This document shows positions 15,796 through 18,017 of a DNA stretch of 18,017 bases, one piece after another. Position 1 is the first letter of the stretch, and each line of letters starts with the position of its first letter. Below the pieces are notes generated by a model, which made no database searches, had not been told where the DNA came from, and was given only the letters and a program-made list of their open reading frames with translations. Source of the stretch: JBBRLG01 sp038231495 (GTDB taxonomy: Bacteria > Planctomycetota > Planctomycetia > Gemmatales > Gemmataceae); assembly GCA_038231495.1 (NCBI GenBank), contig JBBRLG010000076.1, positions 1 through 18,017 of the forward strand, given 5' to 3'. Both the position numbers and the translations under genes were made by a program.

Positions 15796-17835
15796 ATGGG
15801 TCGAAGTTTGCTCGCGGCCGCACTGAGCCTGATTGTCGTAATCGCCGGCTGCGTCCAGCAACCCGTCGCCGAGTCCGTCCGCCTACCGTACCGCAATAAC
15901 GAGTCGTTTATACCGCTGGACGCGGGGCCGTCGATCCTGCCCGTCAGCACGGCCGCCGCCACGCCGCCGCCCAGCACCGTCCTCCAACCCGACCGGGAAG
16001 TTCGCTATCTGACGCTGGGCGAGGCCATTGCCATCGCCCTCGAACAGGGCAATGTCGGCGCGCAGCCGTCCGCCAGTCCCGGCACGGTCAACGACAGCCT
16101 CGTCGTCAGTCCGGGCCGCGGCATCTCCGGTTCCGACAGCGTGCGCGTGTTGTCCCTCAACCCGGCCATCGCCGGCGCGGACGTCGAAGCGTCCCTGGCG
16201 AAGTTCGACGCCCGCTGGGCCAGCAGCATCGCGTGGAACACCATCGACCAGCCCATCAGCACGGCAGACCAGTTGCTGCAAGCGGGCAACACGGGTTTGA
16301 CCGCCATCAACTCCCAGAACGCGGCGCTGAGCACCTCCCTGATAAAACCGCTGCCCACCGGCGGTGTCGCGGGCATCACCTTCCGCACCGATTACCAGTT
16401 CTCCAACCTGCCCAACCCGGTCAACCCGTCGTACCGCCCGGCGTTGCAGTTCCAATTCGAGCAACCCCTGCTGCGCGGCTTCGGCGTCGAAATCAACCAA
16501 CTCCGCAGCTCGCACCCCGGCAGCCTGTTAACGCCGTTCGACGCGGGGGGCCGGGTCGAGGGCATCCTGCTAACGCGCATCCGCCTGGACCAGCAACGTG
16601 CCGAGTTCGAGCGCAACATACAAGCCCTCGTCTGGAACGTCGAGGCGGCGTACTGGAACCTGTACGCCCAGTACTGGAACCTGTACAGTCGCGAGGAAGC
16701 GTTGCGGCAGGCCCACGAGACCTGGCGGGTGTTGAACGCCCAGGTGGGAGCCGGCGTCGTCACGCCGGCGGACGAGGCCCAGGCCCGCGGCCAGTTCGAG
16801 CGGTTCCGCAACCAGCGGGTGCAGGCGCTGGGCGGCGTCCTGGAAGCGGAACGGCGGTTGCGTGGCCTCCTGGGCCTGGCCCGCGTCGATGCCCGCAGCG
16901 GCCAGCCGGACGACCGCCGCCTGGTGCCGGCCGACGCGCCGACGCTGGTGGCCTACCAGCCCGACTGGTACGCCGCCCTGCAAGAAGCGCTGGCGCAAAA
17001 GCCGGAATTGGTCCTGGCCCGGCAAGAGGTCAGGGCACGGCAAATGAACCTGGTCAACCAGAGGAACCAGTTGCTGCCGGACCTGCGCGTCCTGGCGACG
17101 TACAACGTCAACGGCCTCGGCTCGCGGCTGGACGGCCCCGGCGACGACAACGCCTTGCGCAGCCTGGCCCAGAACCGCTACCAGGATTGGACCCTCGGTT
17201 TGCGCATGGAAGTGCCGTTGGGTTTCCGCGATGCCCACGCCGGCACGCGCTCCGCCGAATTGGTCGTGGCCCAGGCGCTTTTGACGCTCAAGGACCAGGA
17301 GGAAAAGGTGACTCGCGTCCTGGAAGCGCAGTACCGACAGCTGTTCGAGTCCGCCGAGCGCATCCGGGTCAGCCGTGCGCAGCGGCAGGCGTACGCCGAG
17401 GAGTTGGAGCTGCGCCGGAAGGAGTTTCAGTCCGGCCGCAACGTAGCCCTGATTCTGCTGCTGGAAGCGCAACGTTTCTGGGCGGACGCCCTGACCGAGG
17501 AGTCGCGTGCCGTCGTCGATTACAACACGGCCCTGGCCGGGTTCGAGTTTGCGAAGGGGACGATCCTGCAATACGAGAACGTGGTGATCGGCGACGGGCC
17601 GCTGCCGCGCTGCGCCCGCGAGCGTGCCGTGGACCACGAGCGGGAGCGCTCGCAGGCGGTCGTGCTGCGCGAACGTGCCGCCCCGGTCCAGCACTCGTCG
17701 GGTGACACGGCCCGCTTGCCGCAGTTGCCGGTCGATCGGACCGTTTCGCTCCCCGCCTTGCTCTGGAACCGGCCGCCGGTTCCGACCGAAATCGGCCCGC
17801 CGACGGCCGCAACGCCGGTCGCGCAGCCGCACTAA
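15796..17835 (+). CDS. TolC-family outer-membrane efflux lipoprotein
   Basis: 679 residues, longer than E. coli TolC (about 490). The ATG at 15796 has GTGGGAG 8 bases upstream and begins a lipoprotein signal ending in IAGC (Cys19). A spacer (20-70) leads to the OEP domain: YLTLGEAIAIALEQG at 71-85, a beta-rich part about 140-232 ending in FEQPLLRGFGVEIN, then long helices with WNVEAAYWNLYAQYWNLYSRE at 280-300, which contains YWNLY twice. The second repeat starts near 390, with VPLGFRDAHAGTRSAEL at 473-489 and LLEAQRFWADAL at 555-566. The tail after 600 (GPLPRCARERAVDHERER, then Pro-rich) is a family-specific extension I remember from other planctomycetes. It should form a trimeric outer-membrane exit duct. 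No membrane-fusion protein or pump gene is next to it, so its partners are elsewhere. Its presence supports a Gram-negative type envelope. Confidence 0.9.
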   Translation: MGRSLLAAALSLIVVIAGCVQQPVAESVRLPYRNNESFIPLDAGPSILPVSTAAATPPPSTVLQPDREVRYLTLGEAIAIALEQGNVGAQPSASPGTVNDSLVVSPGRGISGSDSVRVLSLNPAIAGADVEASLAKFDARWASSIAWNTIDQPISTADQLLQAGNTGLTAINSQNAALSTSLIKPLPTGGVAGITFRTDYQFSNLPNPVNPSYRPALQFQFEQPLLRGFGVEINQLRSSHPGSLLTPFDAGGRVEGILLTRIRLDQQRAEFERNIQALVWNVEAAYWNLYAQYWNLYSREEALRQAHETWRVLNAQVGAGVVTPADEAQARGQFERFRNQRVQALGGVLEAERRLRGLLGLARVDARSGQPDDRRLVPADAPTLVAYQPDWYAALQEALAQKPELVLARQEVRARQMNLVNQRNQLLPDLRVLATYNVNGLGSRLDGPGDDNALRSLAQNRYQDWTLGLRMEVPLGFRDAHAGTRSAELVVAQALLTLKDQEEKVTRVLEAQYRQLFESAERIRVSRAQRQAYAEELELRRKEFQSGRNVALILLLEAQRFWADALTEESRAVVDYNTALAGFEFAKGTILQYENVVIGDGPLPRCARERAVDHERERSQAVVLRERAAPVQHSSGDTARLPQLPVDRTVSLPALLWNRPPVPTEIGPPTAATPVAQPH

Positions 17836-17905
17836 TGCGCGATCAAGGGGCCTCTTTTCGTAACCTTGGAAGGGTCGGCCGCACTCCAAAGAAAAAACGT
17901 AACCG

Positions 17906-17946
17906 TTCACTCCCCCCCCCCCCGAAGGGGGGGTTGGGGGGGTGAA
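17906..17946. repeat. C-run/G-run palindromic repeat
   Basis: Layout: TTCAC, T, twelve C, GAA, seven G, TT, seven G, TGAA. The ends TTCAC (17906-17910) and GTGAA (17942-17946) are complementary, as are the C and G runs. It lies 70 bases after the TolC stop and could end that transcript, but it looks like a dispersed GC-rich element. Long homopolymers are also prone to sequencing error. Confidence 0.6.
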
Positions 17947-17978
17947 TTTAGGCTGTGATCGAGTACTTCACTGTTCTT

Positions 17979-18009
17979 AACCCCCCCCGCCCCCCCTTCG
18001 TAAGGGGGG
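17979..18009. repeat. second C-run/G-run hairpin at the window edge
   Basis: CCCCCCTT (17991-17998) pairs with AAGGGGGG (18002-18009) around a 3-base loop, and is preceded by eight C and one G. It resembles the element at 17906-17946 and may be a second copy or the other end of a larger inverted unit cut by the window. Confidence 0.5.
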
Positions 18010-18017
18010 AGAAGTTA

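Noticed and set aside
16570..17910. 446-codon - strand frame opposite TolC
   Set aside because: Antisense shadow of a gene with clear TolC-family motifs.
17906..18009. CRISPR array or tandem repeat array
   Set aside because: The units are homopolymer hairpins without regular spacers or a conserved direct repeat.

Overview
The window looks like chromosomal DNA from a planctomycete, most likely of the Gemmataceae. This rests on high GC, many predicted secreted proteins and lipoproteins, a TolC-family protein with the sequence style I associate with that group (remembered, not searched), and intergenic regions full of GC-rich palindromes. I see no phage, transposase, CRISPR, rRNA or tRNA. Fourteen protein genes are supported, and no gap between genes exceeds 300 bases.

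Layout. 1-2140: an exported alpha/beta-hydrolase (esterase family) and a glycine-zipper envelope protein, both +. 2143-4273: two - strand genes 40 bases apart, a lipoprotein with a degenerate tyrosine-phosphatase-like domain, then a PLP-dependent trans-sulfuration-type enzyme. 4538-7211: + strand, an exported dienelactone hydrolase, a 60-residue small protein with its own candidate promoter and terminator, and an MFS transporter of the anion:cation symporter type. 7242-10487: - strand, a membrane histidine kinase followed by an NtrC-type sigma-54 response regulator, with a perfect 18-bp hairpin between them. 10722-13215: a tight + strand operon with an RluA-type pseudouridine synthase, a DUF4392 glutamate-cyclase-domain protein (ATGA overlap) and a DUF1445 protein. 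13240-14778: - strand, an exported PDZ/S41 peptidase-like protein whose nucleophile position is Gly. 15051-17835: + strand, a secreted proline-rich protein and a TolC-family outer-membrane lipoprotein.

How the genes work together. The clearest unit is the DUF4392 + DUF1445 pair. From memory, both families occur fused in the vertebrate mitochondrial D-glutamate cyclase DGLUCY; here they are separate adjacent genes in the opposite order, pointing to D-glutamate / 5-oxo-D-proline metabolism. The kinase and regulator form a complete two-component system with no obvious target. The last two genes are probably an envelope export operon lacking its inner-membrane partners. Two proteins (3335-4273 and 13240-14778) keep a recognisable fold but have lost the expected catalytic residues.

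I did not find a convincing new multi-gene system. The items most worth a second look are the split glutamate cyclase operon, the two probable pseudoenzymes, and a palindromic 12-mer (GCCGCTTGCGGC) found five times at three intergenic junctions.
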